DNA of 64,000 bases, taken from the NCBI RefSeq assembly GCF_000024225.1, contig NC_013203.1, positions 310,001 to 374,000 of the forward strand, read 5' to 3'. Positions 52,032 through 60,590 of the stretch are shown one piece after another. A program made the translations under genes and the position numbers. The first letter of the stretch is position 1. The number at the start of each line of letters is the position of its first letter. This stretch comes from Lancefieldella parvula DSM 20469. Lineage in GTDB: Bacteria > Actinomycetota > Coriobacteriia > Coriobacteriales > Atopobiaceae. Under the pieces are notes generated by a model that searched no databases, was not told the origin of the DNA, and was given only the letters and a program-made list of their open reading frames with translations.

Positions 52032-52481
52032 TTACGCAGCGTGTGCGCCGCCCTCAATCTCACCAGTGCAGTGTGGGCAGCGAGTTGCGCCTTCCTTAAC
52101 CTCTTCGAGGCAATGTGGGCAGTGTGGAGCTGCAACCTCTTCAACAGCCTCTTCTTTATCTTTCTCAAGCTTGGAAGCTTTCATGAACTTGTTGAGGGCT
52201 TTAACCATGCAGAAGACAATGAATGCAATAATCAGGAAGTTGATGATTGCGCTGATGAACGCACCAAAGTCAATGCCGTTCTGGGTGCCAGGAACTGGAA
52301 TAGAAAGACCAGAAACCTCAGTACCGCCACCAGAGATTAACTTAATGAATGGGTTGATGATGTCATTGACAAGGGAGGTAACAATAGCGGTAAATGCTCC
52401 ACCAATGATGATACCAATAGCCATATCCATGACATTGCCCTGCTGGATAAATTCTTTAAACTCTTCTAAAAACTTTTTCAT
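52032..52481 (-). CDS. mscL: MscL mechanosensitive channel with C-terminal zinc ribbon
   Basis: 149 residues. The MscL core is clear: FKEFIQQGNVMDMAIGIIIGGAFTAIV (TM1, about 8-35), the periplasmic loop, TM2 (INFLIIAFIVFCMVKALNKF) and a charged amphipathic helix. It then adds about 30 residues, HCPHCLEEVKEGATRCPHC, a four-Cys zinc-ribbon pattern not present in E. coli or M. tuberculosis MscL. The channel relieves hypo-osmotic stress; the ribbon might stabilise or redox-tune the C-terminal bundle (inference). AAAGGGATAAC precedes the ATG. Confidence 0.93.
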   Translation of the reverse strand: MKKFLEEFKEFIQQGNVMDMAIGIIIGGAFTAIVTSLVNDIINPFIKLISGGGTEVSGLSIPVPGTQNGIDFGAFISAIINFLIIAFIVFCMVKALNKFMKASKLEKDKEEAVEEVAAPHCPHCLEEVKEGATRCPHCTGEIEGGAHAA

Positions 52482-52542
52482 GTTATCCCTTTCGTTTAAT
52501 TAGCAGAGGATAGATATTTCTACTTGCGTTTTAAACTAGCGC

Positions 52543-54099
52543 TTATGCACTGGTTAGACCATAAATGCGAGAATATTTGTCAGTCAGATATTCTGTGTAG
52601 TAGTGGACGTCAAAAGGTTCACCGCATGCGTCTAAGATGAGTTCCTTGGAGTCCTTTGCGCGACCCCAGGTCCAAATACGACTACCTAACCACTCTCTGA
52701 TAGGAGTAAGGTCTCCAGATGCGCAGACGGCATCAAAATCCATGCCTTCAGCAATCATAGCGTGTTTGTATTGTGCACCATAAGCGCTGCCAAGTGCATA
52801 GGTTGGGAAGTATCCAAACTCACCCCATGACCAGTGAACATCCTGAAGAGCACCTTCGGTGTTGTTTGAAACCGTAACACCCAGGTACTGCTTGTACTTC
52901 TCGGCCCAAAGCGTTGGGACATCTTTTGCGGTAATTTCGCCAGATAGGAGTGCTTGCTCCATCTCATAACGGATAAGGATGTGCAGAGGATAGGTGAGTT
53001 CGTCTGCTTCAGTACGAATGAGACTTGGCTGCACCTTGTTAGCTGCCGAGAAAAGCTGGAAGGCAGTGACACGATTAAGCTGACCAGGGAAGTGCTTACG
53101 CATAAGCTGAATCAGTGGTTCGGCAAATGCCTCAGAAAGGCCGACGTAGTTCTCAAAGAATCTAGATTGAGACTCGTGCATGCCCATGGAAGTGCCGGTG
53201 CTCAGAGAGGTAAAACGGTACTCCCAGTTAATACCTTGTTCGTAAAGGGCATGACCGTTCTCGTGCAGCATGGAATAGACATTGGAGAGAACGTTATTCT
53301 CGTAAGCATGACTTGCAACCATAACAAAGCCAATACCAGGACCTCCTGTATAAGGATGCTCGGTTTTGCCAAGCCAGTAGGCATCCTCGTCAAGACCCTG
53401 GAGTTTTACCAGGTCTTTTGCAAGGTCCCACTGACGATTGACGTCAAACTTGCCCTCAAGAGGTTTGGTGCTTGGCTGACGCTTAGAAGCCATGCAATCG
53501 GCAACAAGTGGTACTACTACTTCTTTAACATTATTGAAGAAAGTGTTGTAAAACTCTCTGTTGGTATCGTGCTCAAAATCGCTGAGCAAGAGATCGTATG
53601 GATCTTTTGAAGCATCGCGTGCCTGGCACATTTCTTTGCGGAGCTCAATTAAGCTATCCAGTTTTGGTTCAAAGAGTGACCAGTCATCATTGTTCTTTGC
53701 CTGCTCCCAGACCTCGTTAGCTTCTGTAGTTAGACGAACAAAGTTACTTTGAAGTTCAACAGGTACATCTACCAGTTGGCTTCTGTCACGGCGTAGAATT
53801 TTTACTTGTGCACGATGAGTCTCATCAAGCAGAGCGCGGTTCCCGTGAAGTCTATCAAGAAGTGCACCAACAGCGGGATCACAGAGGGTCTCCTGGATCT
53901 GTTCGCCTAAGATTGCCAGAGCTTCTCCACGCTCTTCAGCAGCTTTTTTTGGGTCAATACATGGTCCAAAAGAGCCAATCTCATTAGCTGCGTAGTTGAG
54001 AGCAAAAAGCTTTTTCTCAAGCTCATCAAGTTTAGCGATATCATCGCGGGGATTTGAAAGCGCTGCGTTTAATTCAACAGTGTTATTTGCGCTGTCCAT
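52543..54099 (-). CDS. M32 family carboxypeptidase (Taq-type)
   Basis: 518 residues, the usual M32 length. Zinc motif HENGHALYEQG (HExxH variant HENGH) near 276, downstream SQSRFFENYVGLSEAF with the third ligand Glu, and the family signatures DVHWSWGEFGYFPTYALGSAYGAQ and HILIRYEMEQALL. It releases C-terminal residues from peptides in the cytoplasm. A purine-rich site precedes the ATG at 54099. Monocistronic, upstream of mscL on the same strand. Confidence 0.93.
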   Translation of the reverse strand: MDSANNTVELNAALSNPRDDIAKLDELEKKLFALNYAANEIGSFGPCIDPKKAAEERGEALAILGEQIQETLCDPAVGALLDRLHGNRALLDETHRAQVKILRRDRSQLVDVPVELQSNFVRLTTEANEVWEQAKNNDDWSLFEPKLDSLIELRKEMCQARDASKDPYDLLLSDFEHDTNREFYNTFFNNVKEVVVPLVADCMASKRQPSTKPLEGKFDVNRQWDLAKDLVKLQGLDEDAYWLGKTEHPYTGGPGIGFVMVASHAYENNVLSNVYSMLHENGHALYEQGINWEYRFTSLSTGTSMGMHESQSRFFENYVGLSEAFAEPLIQLMRKHFPGQLNRVTAFQLFSAANKVQPSLIRTEADELTYPLHILIRYEMEQALLSGEITAKDVPTLWAEKYKQYLGVTVSNNTEGALQDVHWSWGEFGYFPTYALGSAYGAQYKHAMIAEGMDFDAVCASGDLTPIREWLGSRIWTWGRAKDSKELILDACGEPFDVHYYTEYLTDKYSRIYGLTSA

Positions 54100-54293
54100 A
54101 AAAATCCTCTCTACAAAAATAGGTGCGACCAGTTATTTTACCGGTCAACAGAAACCGTTTAGCGTATGCGCCATATTTTACCCTGTAATTTATTGATATT
54201 TGAGCGATACTAAAAAGACTACGTCCTAAAACAATAAGTACATCTTTTCGGCACAATTTTGTCTAAAGATGGCTTGTAAGGAGTATGAGTTCT

Positions 54294-55592
54294 ATGGATG
54301 ACAGCAGAATCTCGTTTGATCAATGGGGTGATCTGTATGCAGATCGCGTTCAAACCATGCGAAAGAGCGAAGTACGAGATTTGTTTGCGGCTCTGTCTCG
54401 TCCAGGCGTTATTGCGCTGTCTGGTGGCCTGCCGGACATTTCTTCGCTGCCGCTTGATCAGGTTGCAGAGTGCGCTCGACGCTGCGTTGCTGTTGAGGGA
54501 CTCAGGTCTCTTCAGTACGGTAACTCTGATGGCCGTATTGAGTGCAGAAAGACCATCTGCAAGATTTTAGCTGTTCAGGGTATTGAAGCTGACCCTGATG
54601 AGATGATTTTGACTTCTGGTTCTCAGCAGGCGCTTGATTTCTTGGGTCGTGTTTTTCTTAATCCGGGTGACGATATTATCTGTGAGGGTCCAAGTTATCT
54701 TGGTGCATTCCAGGCATTTTCTGCGTATGAGCCTTCCGTTCATACTATTGATATGGACGAAGAGGGCATCAGAACTGATTTGCTTGAGGCAAAGCTTAAA
54801 GAGCTTGCAAGTCAAGGTAGAAAGCCTAAGTTTATCTACGTTATTCCTAACTTTAATAATCCCGCTGGTATCACCATGTCTATGCCAAGGCGCTTGCGCC
54901 TTCTTGAGTTGGCCCACCAGTACAATATTCCTGTTGTCGAAGATGATCCGTATGGTCTTATTCGTTTTGAGGGAGAAGATTTGATACGTTTGAAGTCGCT
55001 TGATTCAAACGTTATTTACCTAGGGACTACTTCAAAGATTTTTGCCCCTGGTCTGCGTCTAGCATGGATGGTTGCACCTCGTCACTTCCTCGAGCGCATT
55101 AATCTTGCTAAGTCTGGTTCTGACCTGTGTACCAGCCCCTTTAATATGATCCTTGCTGAGCACTACTTTAATGAGGTTGATTGGCAAGCAGCACTTGAGG
55201 TTTCCAAGTCTCGCTATAAAGAGAGAAAAGATGCCATGCTGGCAGCTCTTGAGGAGTTCTTTCCCCAAGATGTTACCTGGACTAAGCCTGAGGGCGGTCT
55301 GTTCCTGTGGGTAACCTTCCCGCCATACCTTAACACTGAGCAGCTGCTTCCTCGTGCCATTGAGGAAGGAGTTGCCTTTGTACCTGGCGTTTATTGCTAT
55401 CCTGACCAGCGTATTAGCTCAAGTATGCGTCTGTGTTACTCATTTGAAACTCCGGAACGCATTCGTGAGGCAATCCGTAGGTTGTCTTTGTGCGTCCAAG
55501 ATCGTATGGCGTTGTATCGTGCATTCTTGGAGGCAGGAGCTCTGCCCGAGTCTTCTCGTTCCGAATCTTATTCTTCTGCAAGGGAGTGTTAA
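54294..55592 (+). CDS. PLP-dependent aminotransferase (2-aminoadipate/MocR-like class)
   Basis: About 432 residues. Fold-type I aminotransferase: GGLPDISSLP near 45, LQYGNSDGRIECRKTI, NFNNPAGITM, VVEDDPYGLIRFEG near 220 and the PLP lysine in GTTSKIFAPGLRLAW near 250. It resembles LysN-type multi-substrate aminotransferases rather than MocR regulators, as it has no HTH. GGAG ends at 54283, too close to ATG 54285, so ATG 54294 is preferred. Its stop lies 3 bp before the Ddl-like gene, so the two are co-transcribed. A D-amino-acid or cell-wall link is possible from that context. Confidence 0.85.
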   Translation: MDDSRISFDQWGDLYADRVQTMRKSEVRDLFAALSRPGVIALSGGLPDISSLPLDQVAECARRCVAVEGLRSLQYGNSDGRIECRKTICKILAVQGIEADPDEMILTSGSQQALDFLGRVFLNPGDDIICEGPSYLGAFQAFSAYEPSVHTIDMDEEGIRTDLLEAKLKELASQGRKPKFIYVIPNFNNPAGITMSMPRRLRLLELAHQYNIPVVEDDPYGLIRFEGEDLIRLKSLDSNVIYLGTTSKIFAPGLRLAWMVAPRHFLERINLAKSGSDLCTSPFNMILAEHYFNEVDWQAALEVSKSRYKERKDAMLAALEEFFPQDVTWTKPEGGLFLWVTFPPYLNTEQLLPRAIEEGVAFVPGVYCYPDQRISSSMRLCYSFETPERIREAIRRLSLCVQDRMALYRAFLEAGALPESSRSESYSSAREC

Positions 55593-55594
55593 GT

Positions 55595-56596
55595 ATGGCT
55601 ACAAAAGTTGCTGTCATTATGGGTGGAGCCTCATTTGAGAGGAACTTCTCGCTAAAAAGTGGGGCTCTTGTCTCCGAGGCTTTAGAGAAGTGCGGTTATG
55701 AGGTTTTGCCACTTGATGCTGATGCTCATCTGGTTGATACCCTTCGTGCCGAGAAGCCCGATGTTGCCTTTGTGTGCCTTCATGGTGCAGGTGGAGAAGA
55801 TGGTGCGGTACCTGCACTTTTGGAGTTTCTCAAGATTCCGTATGTGGGCTCGAGGCCAGCGTCGTGTAGGGCTGCGTGGAATAAAGCAGACATGCCATTT
55901 ATTGTGCGTCAAGCCTGGTCAAAGGAGGAATCCGAGGTCATTTGGCCCCCTCAGATTGTGTTGACCGCCAGTGCATTCAAAGACCTTGGGGCAGCAGCTG
56001 CTCTGGACATGGTCCCCGAGCGTCTTGGTGGTGGAGTTGGTTTCCCCTTAGCGGTCAAGCCAGTTCATGGTGGTTCTGCTATGGGTCTTTCTAAGGTTGA
56101 TAGCGCCGACCAGCTTGGTAAGGCGCTTCTCGGCGCACTTGGCTTTGATGATTCCGTCATTATTCAGCAGTGGGTTGATGGCGTTGAAGTAAGCGTTACC
56201 GTGCTCTCTGATGCAGATGGCGAGAAAACCCTGCCACCTGTAGAGATTTCGGTGATTAAAGGCATTTACGACACGGACGCTCGTCTTGATCCAGAGCGCA
56301 TTGAGCATTTCTGTCCAGTTCGTTCTGAGTCTCTGGCGGCTCTTGGCGCAGATCCAGTTGCTGCTCGTGAGGCTCTTGAGCGTGCGGCTCTTGAGGTATT
56401 TACCGCGTACGGCTGCAGAGATCTTGCTCGTATTGACTTTATTTGGGATGGACATCACGTTATGGTCATGGGTTTGAAGACATTCCCAGGACTTACTGAG
56501 ACCTCCCTTGTTCCAATGGCAATTGAGGCTGCAGGATATGCTGTTGAAGACGTTCTTGCACAGCTTGTTGAGGGCGCGCTTAAGCGCGGTAACTAG
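55595..56596 (+). CDS. D-Ala-D-Ala ligase-like ATP-grasp protein, metal ligands altered
   Basis: 333 residues with the Ddl plan: GGASFERNFSLKSG near 9-22, FPLAVKPVHGGSAMGLSKV (ATP-binding Lys) near 150, ARIDFIWD near 281 and KTFPGLTETSLVP near 298. In catalytic Ddl enzymes the last segment reads xExNTxPGxT, where Glu and Asn bind Mg2+. Here these are Gly and Lys (MGLKTFPG), and one Ser of the GSS loop is Ala. So it is a divergent or inactive paralogue, or an ATP-grasp ligase with a different metal site. Start ATG 55595 follows AAGGGAG. It sits between an aminotransferase and a ROK kinase in one operon. Confidence 0.8.
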   Translation: MATKVAVIMGGASFERNFSLKSGALVSEALEKCGYEVLPLDADAHLVDTLRAEKPDVAFVCLHGAGGEDGAVPALLEFLKIPYVGSRPASCRAAWNKADMPFIVRQAWSKEESEVIWPPQIVLTASAFKDLGAAAALDMVPERLGGGVGFPLAVKPVHGGSAMGLSKVDSADQLGKALLGALGFDDSVIIQQWVDGVEVSVTVLSDADGEKTLPPVEISVIKGIYDTDARLDPERIEHFCPVRSESLAALGADPVAAREALERAALEVFTAYGCRDLARIDFIWDGHHVMVMGLKTFPGLTETSLVPMAIEAAGYAVEDVLAQLVEGALKRGN

Positions 56597-56604
56597 GGGG
56601 TTTC

Positions 56605-57573
56605 ATGGAATACGTATTGGGCATTGATGTTGGTGGTACCACCATTAAACTGGGACTTTTCTCCACAGAAGGAGAGCTGCTTTCTGAGCAGAAGGTCAAG
56701 ACGCCTGCACTTGATAACGAGGACGGTTATCAGACGGTAACCGATGCAATTAGGCTTATTGTTCATGGTCAAAAAGCAAGCCGCAATGATGTTATTGCGT
56801 GTGGTTTGGATATTCCAGGTCCTGTTGCAGATGATGGAACCGTCGGTTTTCTCGCTAATGTAGACATTGACCCTGAGGGATTGGTACAGGCAATTAATAT
56901 GTGCTTGCCAAACGCAACCATCGCGTTTGTTAATGACGCAAACGCCGCGGCTTTGGGCGAAGCGTGGGCTGGCGTTGCCGTGGGCGTGCCGTCGTTTGTG
57001 CTGATTGCGTTGGGAACAGGTGTTGGCGCAGGCGTTGTAGTAGACGGTAAGCTTGCTGCAGGTGCTTTTGGCGCTGGTGGCGAGATTGGCCACATTATTG
57101 TTGAGCCAGAAGAAACTTTGACTTGTGGCTGCGGTCGTCATGGCTGCCTGGAGCAGTACGCTTCCGCTAAGGGAGTTGTTCGCTTGTACCTGGAGGAATG
57201 CGCCGCTCGTGGTGTTGTTCCTGTGAACATTGAGCACGAGACTGATACCGTGTCCGTGTTTAGAGCCCATGCTCAAGGAGATGAGTGCGCAACCCTTGCT
57301 ATCCACAAGATGTGTCACTACCTTGGCCTTGCTATGGCGCAGGTTTCGTGCGTGGTTGATCCTGCTATGTTTTTGATTGGCGGTGGCGTAGCAGGCTCGT
57401 TTGCAACATTTGCGTTGGAGCTTCGCGAGACCTTTGAGCAGTATGCTCTACCGGTTAGCAAGGGCGCTCGTATTGAGGCCGCTAGCTTGGGTAATCAGGC
57501 TGCAATGTATGGTTGCGCATATGAGGCGTTGCGTCTTAGAAAAGAACGCTTTGGCCAGGAGGAAGCAGAGTAG
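56605..57573 (+). CDS. ROK-family glucokinase-like sugar kinase
   Basis: 322 residues. ATP motif GIDVGGTTIKLGL is at the start, ANVDIDPEG and FVNDANAAALGEAWAG near 110-125, GTGVGAGVVVDG near 140 and the ROK zinc motif CGCGRHGCLEQYAS near 173. The enzyme phosphorylates glucose or another hexose; the family signature does not fix the sugar. GGGGG lies just before the ATG and 8 bp separate it from the Ddl-like gene. With the fructose PTS downstream it probably contributes to hexose entry. Confidence 0.88.
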   Translation: MEYVLGIDVGGTTIKLGLFSTEGELLSEQKVKTPALDNEDGYQTVTDAIRLIVHGQKASRNDVIACGLDIPGPVADDGTVGFLANVDIDPEGLVQAINMCLPNATIAFVNDANAAALGEAWAGVAVGVPSFVLIALGTGVGAGVVVDGKLAAGAFGAGGEIGHIIVEPEETLTCGCGRHGCLEQYASAKGVVRLYLEECAARGVVPVNIEHETDTVSVFRAHAQGDECATLAIHKMCHYLGLAMAQVSCVVDPAMFLIGGGVAGSFATFALELRETFEQYALPVSKGARIEAASLGNQAAMYGCAYEALRLRKERFGQEEAE

Positions 57574-57690
57574 AAGAGCATGCTCTACGATTAATGAGCG
57601 CAACCTACGTTTGAAAGTTTCTGTGCTCTTTATGTTTCTGGATAAGACATAACTCGTGGACTGAATTTTACGTAAAAGTATGGTTATTTA

Positions 57691-57723
57691 AGCTGCTCAA
57701 TGCTAATATTGAGCAGCTTTTTG
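57691..57723 (+). terminator. Rho-independent terminator upstream of fruA
   Basis: Stem AGCTGCTCAAT / ATTGAGCAGCT around a 6-nt loop followed by TTTT. It closes the aminotransferase-ROK operon. Confidence 0.88.
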
Positions 57724-57769
57724 GTTGTGTTTAGAACAATTCTGAACACTAGGATGAAAGGGGAGTGCT

Positions 57770-59275
57770 GTGGCTGACGAGTCAAAGTATGACATCGTTG
57801 CTGCTACTGGTTGTCCAACCGGTATCGCGCACACCTTTATGGCTAAGGAGGCCCTTGAGAAGGCCGCCGCAGCTAAAGGTCTTACCATTAAGGTTGAGAC
57901 GCACGGTCAGGTCGGTGTAGAGAACGAGCTTACCGCAGCTGAGATTAGGAACGCCAAGGCAGTAGTTGTTGCTGCCGATAAGGACGTTCAGGCTGAGCGT
58001 TTTGCCGGAAAACCAATGGTAAATGTTGGCGTTACAGCAGCTATTAAGGATGCGGAAGGTCTCATTGACCGTGCACTTGTTGCTCAGCCTGAGGGTGAGC
58101 TTGCAGAAGCAGACGATGCCCCAGTCTCAAGTACCATTGAGAAAGAGTCTGTAGGCCACACTATCTACAAGCACCTTATGAATGGCGTTAGCCACATGCT
58201 GGTCTTTGTTGTTGCTGGTGGTGTTTTGACCGCAGTTTCATTCCTCTGGGGCATCACTTCCTTCAGCTCCACTGAAGCTGACTACAACAGCTTTGCTGCC
58301 ATGCTCAAGATTATTGGTGGCATTGCAATGGGCCTTATGGTTCCAGTCCTTTCTGCTTACATTGCTGAGTCTATTGGCAAGCGTCCTGCCCTGGTTCCTG
58401 GTTTTGTTGCAGGTATGATTGCTATCCAAGGTCTTCCAATCAACCCTAATACCGGCATGATTGATGCTGTTGGCGCTGGTGTTGGCTTTGGCTTCCTGGG
58501 CGGCATCGTCGGCGGCTTCCTTGCTGGTTATGTTATCGTTGGTCTTGAGAAGCTTCTTTCTGGTCTTCCAAAGAACCTTGATGGCTTGAAGGCAATTTTC
58601 CTGTATCCTCTGCTTTCTACCACCATTGTTGGCCTGGTTATGCTGGGCATTTCTGGTCCTATGGCAGCAATCAACACTGGCATGATGAACTTCCTGCGCG
58701 GTCTGTCTGCTTCTGGCCCAATTGTCCTCGGCCTTGCAATTGGTTGCATGTGCGCATTTGATATGGGTGGTCCAGTCAACAAGGCAGCTTACGTTACCGG
58801 TACAGCACTTCTGACTGAGGCTCTCAATGCTGGCATTGGTACTCCAACCTATGAGTTTGGTACCAACTTTATGGCTGCAGTTTCCGCTGCGTGTATTGTT
58901 CCTCCACTGATTACAACCTTTGCTGTTGTCGTTGGTAAGAAGTACTTTACTAAGCCCGATTTCAACGCTGGTTTGGTCAACTTCATTCTTGGCTGCACCC
59001 ACATTACCGAGGGCGCAATTCCATTCATGACCAAGAACATTTGGCCTGTTATGCCTATTATGATGATCGGTTCTTCCATCGGCTCCATTTTGACCCTGCT
59101 CTTTGGTGTTCACGATCCAGCACCTCACGGTGGTTTCTTGGTTCTTCCAGTTGTTGATGGCGGCCTTAAGTGGGTTCTCGCTATTCTTATTGGTGCTGTT
59201 GTTGGTGGCATTCTCTTTGTTGCTTTCAAAGCATACGAGTACCGCAAGAACGGCGACAAGATTGTCGAGGACTAA
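57770..59275 (+). CDS. fruA: PTS fructose-specific IIBC component
   Basis: 501 residues. IIB domain (1-100) with phosphorylated Cys in AATGCPTGIAHTFMA near 15. An acidic linker (about 100-125) is followed by IIC with eight or more membrane segments: GGVLTAVSFLWG, GKRPALVPGFVAGM, CAFDMGGPVNKAAY and the C-terminal TEGAIPFMT. No IIA domain is fused; the IIA gene at 63372 may serve another system. It imports fructose as fructose-1-phosphate. It starts at GTG 57770 with AAAGGGGAG upstream. The next gene is the matching PfkB kinase. Confidence 0.92.
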   Translation: MADESKYDIVAATGCPTGIAHTFMAKEALEKAAAAKGLTIKVETHGQVGVENELTAAEIRNAKAVVVAADKDVQAERFAGKPMVNVGVTAAIKDAEGLIDRALVAQPEGELAEADDAPVSSTIEKESVGHTIYKHLMNGVSHMLVFVVAGGVLTAVSFLWGITSFSSTEADYNSFAAMLKIIGGIAMGLMVPVLSAYIAESIGKRPALVPGFVAGMIAIQGLPINPNTGMIDAVGAGVGFGFLGGIVGGFLAGYVIVGLEKLLSGLPKNLDGLKAIFLYPLLSTTIVGLVMLGISGPMAAINTGMMNFLRGLSASGPIVLGLAIGCMCAFDMGGPVNKAAYVTGTALLTEALNAGIGTPTYEFGTNFMAAVSAACIVPPLITTFAVVVGKKYFTKPDFNAGLVNFILGCTHITEGAIPFMTKNIWPVMPIMMIGSSIGSILTLLFGVHDPAPHGGFLVLPVVDGGLKWVLAILIGAVVGGILFVAFKAYEYRKNGDKIVED

Positions 59276-59391
59276 GCGCTTGAACTAAGCGCGAGAATCA
59301 ATCGAGAAGATTAAGCTTCACGCTTAGCACCATTTGAGTTTCAGCTTAGATTTTATGTACAGATCAGGCGTAGACTCAGATAATCGAAGTA

Positions 59392-59434
59392 AAATATGGA
59401 CTCGGCGATTTTGTCGGGTCCATATTTGTTTTTA
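59392..59434 (+). terminator. Hairpin terminator/attenuator between fruA and the kinase gene
   Basis: AAATATGGAC pairs with GTCCATATTT around an inner GGCG...GTCG hairpin, then TTTTT. It lies directly before the ribosome site of the PfkB kinase, so it limits read-through from fruA. Confidence 0.7.
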
Positions 59435-59446
59435 GAGGGAGCTTTG

Positions 59447-60364
59447 ATGATTTACACACTTACCACTAACCCCGCTATTGACATGAATGTCAACTCGGGA
59501 GTTCCTTCTTATACGCACGTCAACCGCACAACTGATGCTGTTTATACGCCAAACGGCAAGGGTCTGAACGTTTCGTTTACGCTTGCCCACTACGGCGTTA
59601 AATCCACCATCCTGGGCTTTTTTGGTGGCTTCTCTGGCAACTATATTGTTGAAGAAGCATCTAAGATGTGCCCGGTTAAGCCTGTGTGGATTGATGGTAT
59701 TACTCGTGTAAACATCTTTGTTACCACGCCAGAGGGCGAGCTCAAGTTTCCTAATGCAGGTGCTCCTGTTGTTCGTTCCAAGCAAGAAGAGATGCTTGAG
59801 CTTCTGTGCAACGCTCCCAATCTGGACGTGCTGGTGGTCTCTGGTTCGCTTTCCCTTGAGATGGATCAAACTTTCTACGACGAACTTTTTGATCTTTGTC
59901 ATGAGCGTGGTGCTGAGCTGGTTCTAGATATCTCTCATAAACACCTTGCAGAACTTGTCGAGAAAAAACCACTGCTCATTAAGCCAAACGATGAAGAAGT
60001 AGCGGAGATTTTTGGTGTCAACGTCCATAACGAGGCCGACGTTCTTCTCGCCCTCCACAAGATTCACGAGCGTGGAGCAAAGAACATCCTGCTCACGCTG
60101 GGTGGCGAAGGCGCGTACTTCTTTAACGGCAAACACGTTTGGCGCGCAAATGCCTCGCAGGTAGAGGTACTTTCGACGGCATGTGCGGGCGATTCGACGC
60201 TTGCGAGCTTCATGTCGATTTGGCTCGATGACCCTTCGGATGTCGAGAAGGCTCTGACGCGCGCAATGGCTACCGGCGGAAATGTTGCTATGAGTGCTGG
60301 TCTGGGTGATTTTGCGCTGGTCGAGAAGATCGCAGAGTCCATACACGTTGAGTTGGTGGAGTAG
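59447..60364 (+). CDS. fruK: PfkB-family kinase, probable 1-phosphofructokinase
   Basis: 305 residues. PfkB features: YTLTTNPAIDMNVN at the start, GKGLNVSFTLAHYG near 37-50, LVVSGSLS and the catalytic loop TACAGDSTLASF near 245, where the Asp of AGDS is the base. The usual AGDSMVAGF reads AGDSTLASF. The pairing with fruA argues for fructose-1-P to fructose-1,6-bisP. Tagatose-6-P kinase is an alternative. Start ATG 59447 follows AGAGGGAG; an upstream ATG would run through the hairpin. Confidence 0.85.
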   Translation: MIYTLTTNPAIDMNVNSGVPSYTHVNRTTDAVYTPNGKGLNVSFTLAHYGVKSTILGFFGGFSGNYIVEEASKMCPVKPVWIDGITRVNIFVTTPEGELKFPNAGAPVVRSKQEEMLELLCNAPNLDVLVVSGSLSLEMDQTFYDELFDLCHERGAELVLDISHKHLAELVEKKPLLIKPNDEEVAEIFGVNVHNEADVLLALHKIHERGAKNILLTLGGEGAYFFNGKHVWRANASQVEVLSTACAGDSTLASFMSIWLDDPSDVEKALTRAMATGGNVAMSAGLGDFALVEKIAESIHVELVE

Positions 60365-60590
60365 GATGTGTCTGCTGTGTGGATGCCGAGCTTCAGCGTT
60401 TGTACGTAGGATGCGTAGCTACTCCAAGTGTCTTTACATGCGTCTTACGAGAAGACCAGGTTTCTCGACGTATGGCTTGTATAAGTCTTCATATCTGCAA
60501 AATAAGTCTTTTCTCGCCCCTTGATTTCGTGTAACGTATAGGGGCTAATGTGATAATTAGGTTTTCGAACCTCTAAAGAAGGAGAGTGCA

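Noticed and set aside
56593-57318. Minus-strand open frame (241 codons) opposite the ROK kinase
   Set aside because: Antisense shadow of a conserved gene, with no domain or start signal.
58238-59128. Long minus-strand open frame (296 codons) opposite fruA
   Set aside because: It lies entirely antisense to a clear PTS IIBC gene, has no ribosome site or recognisable motif, and is explained by codon bias of fruA.
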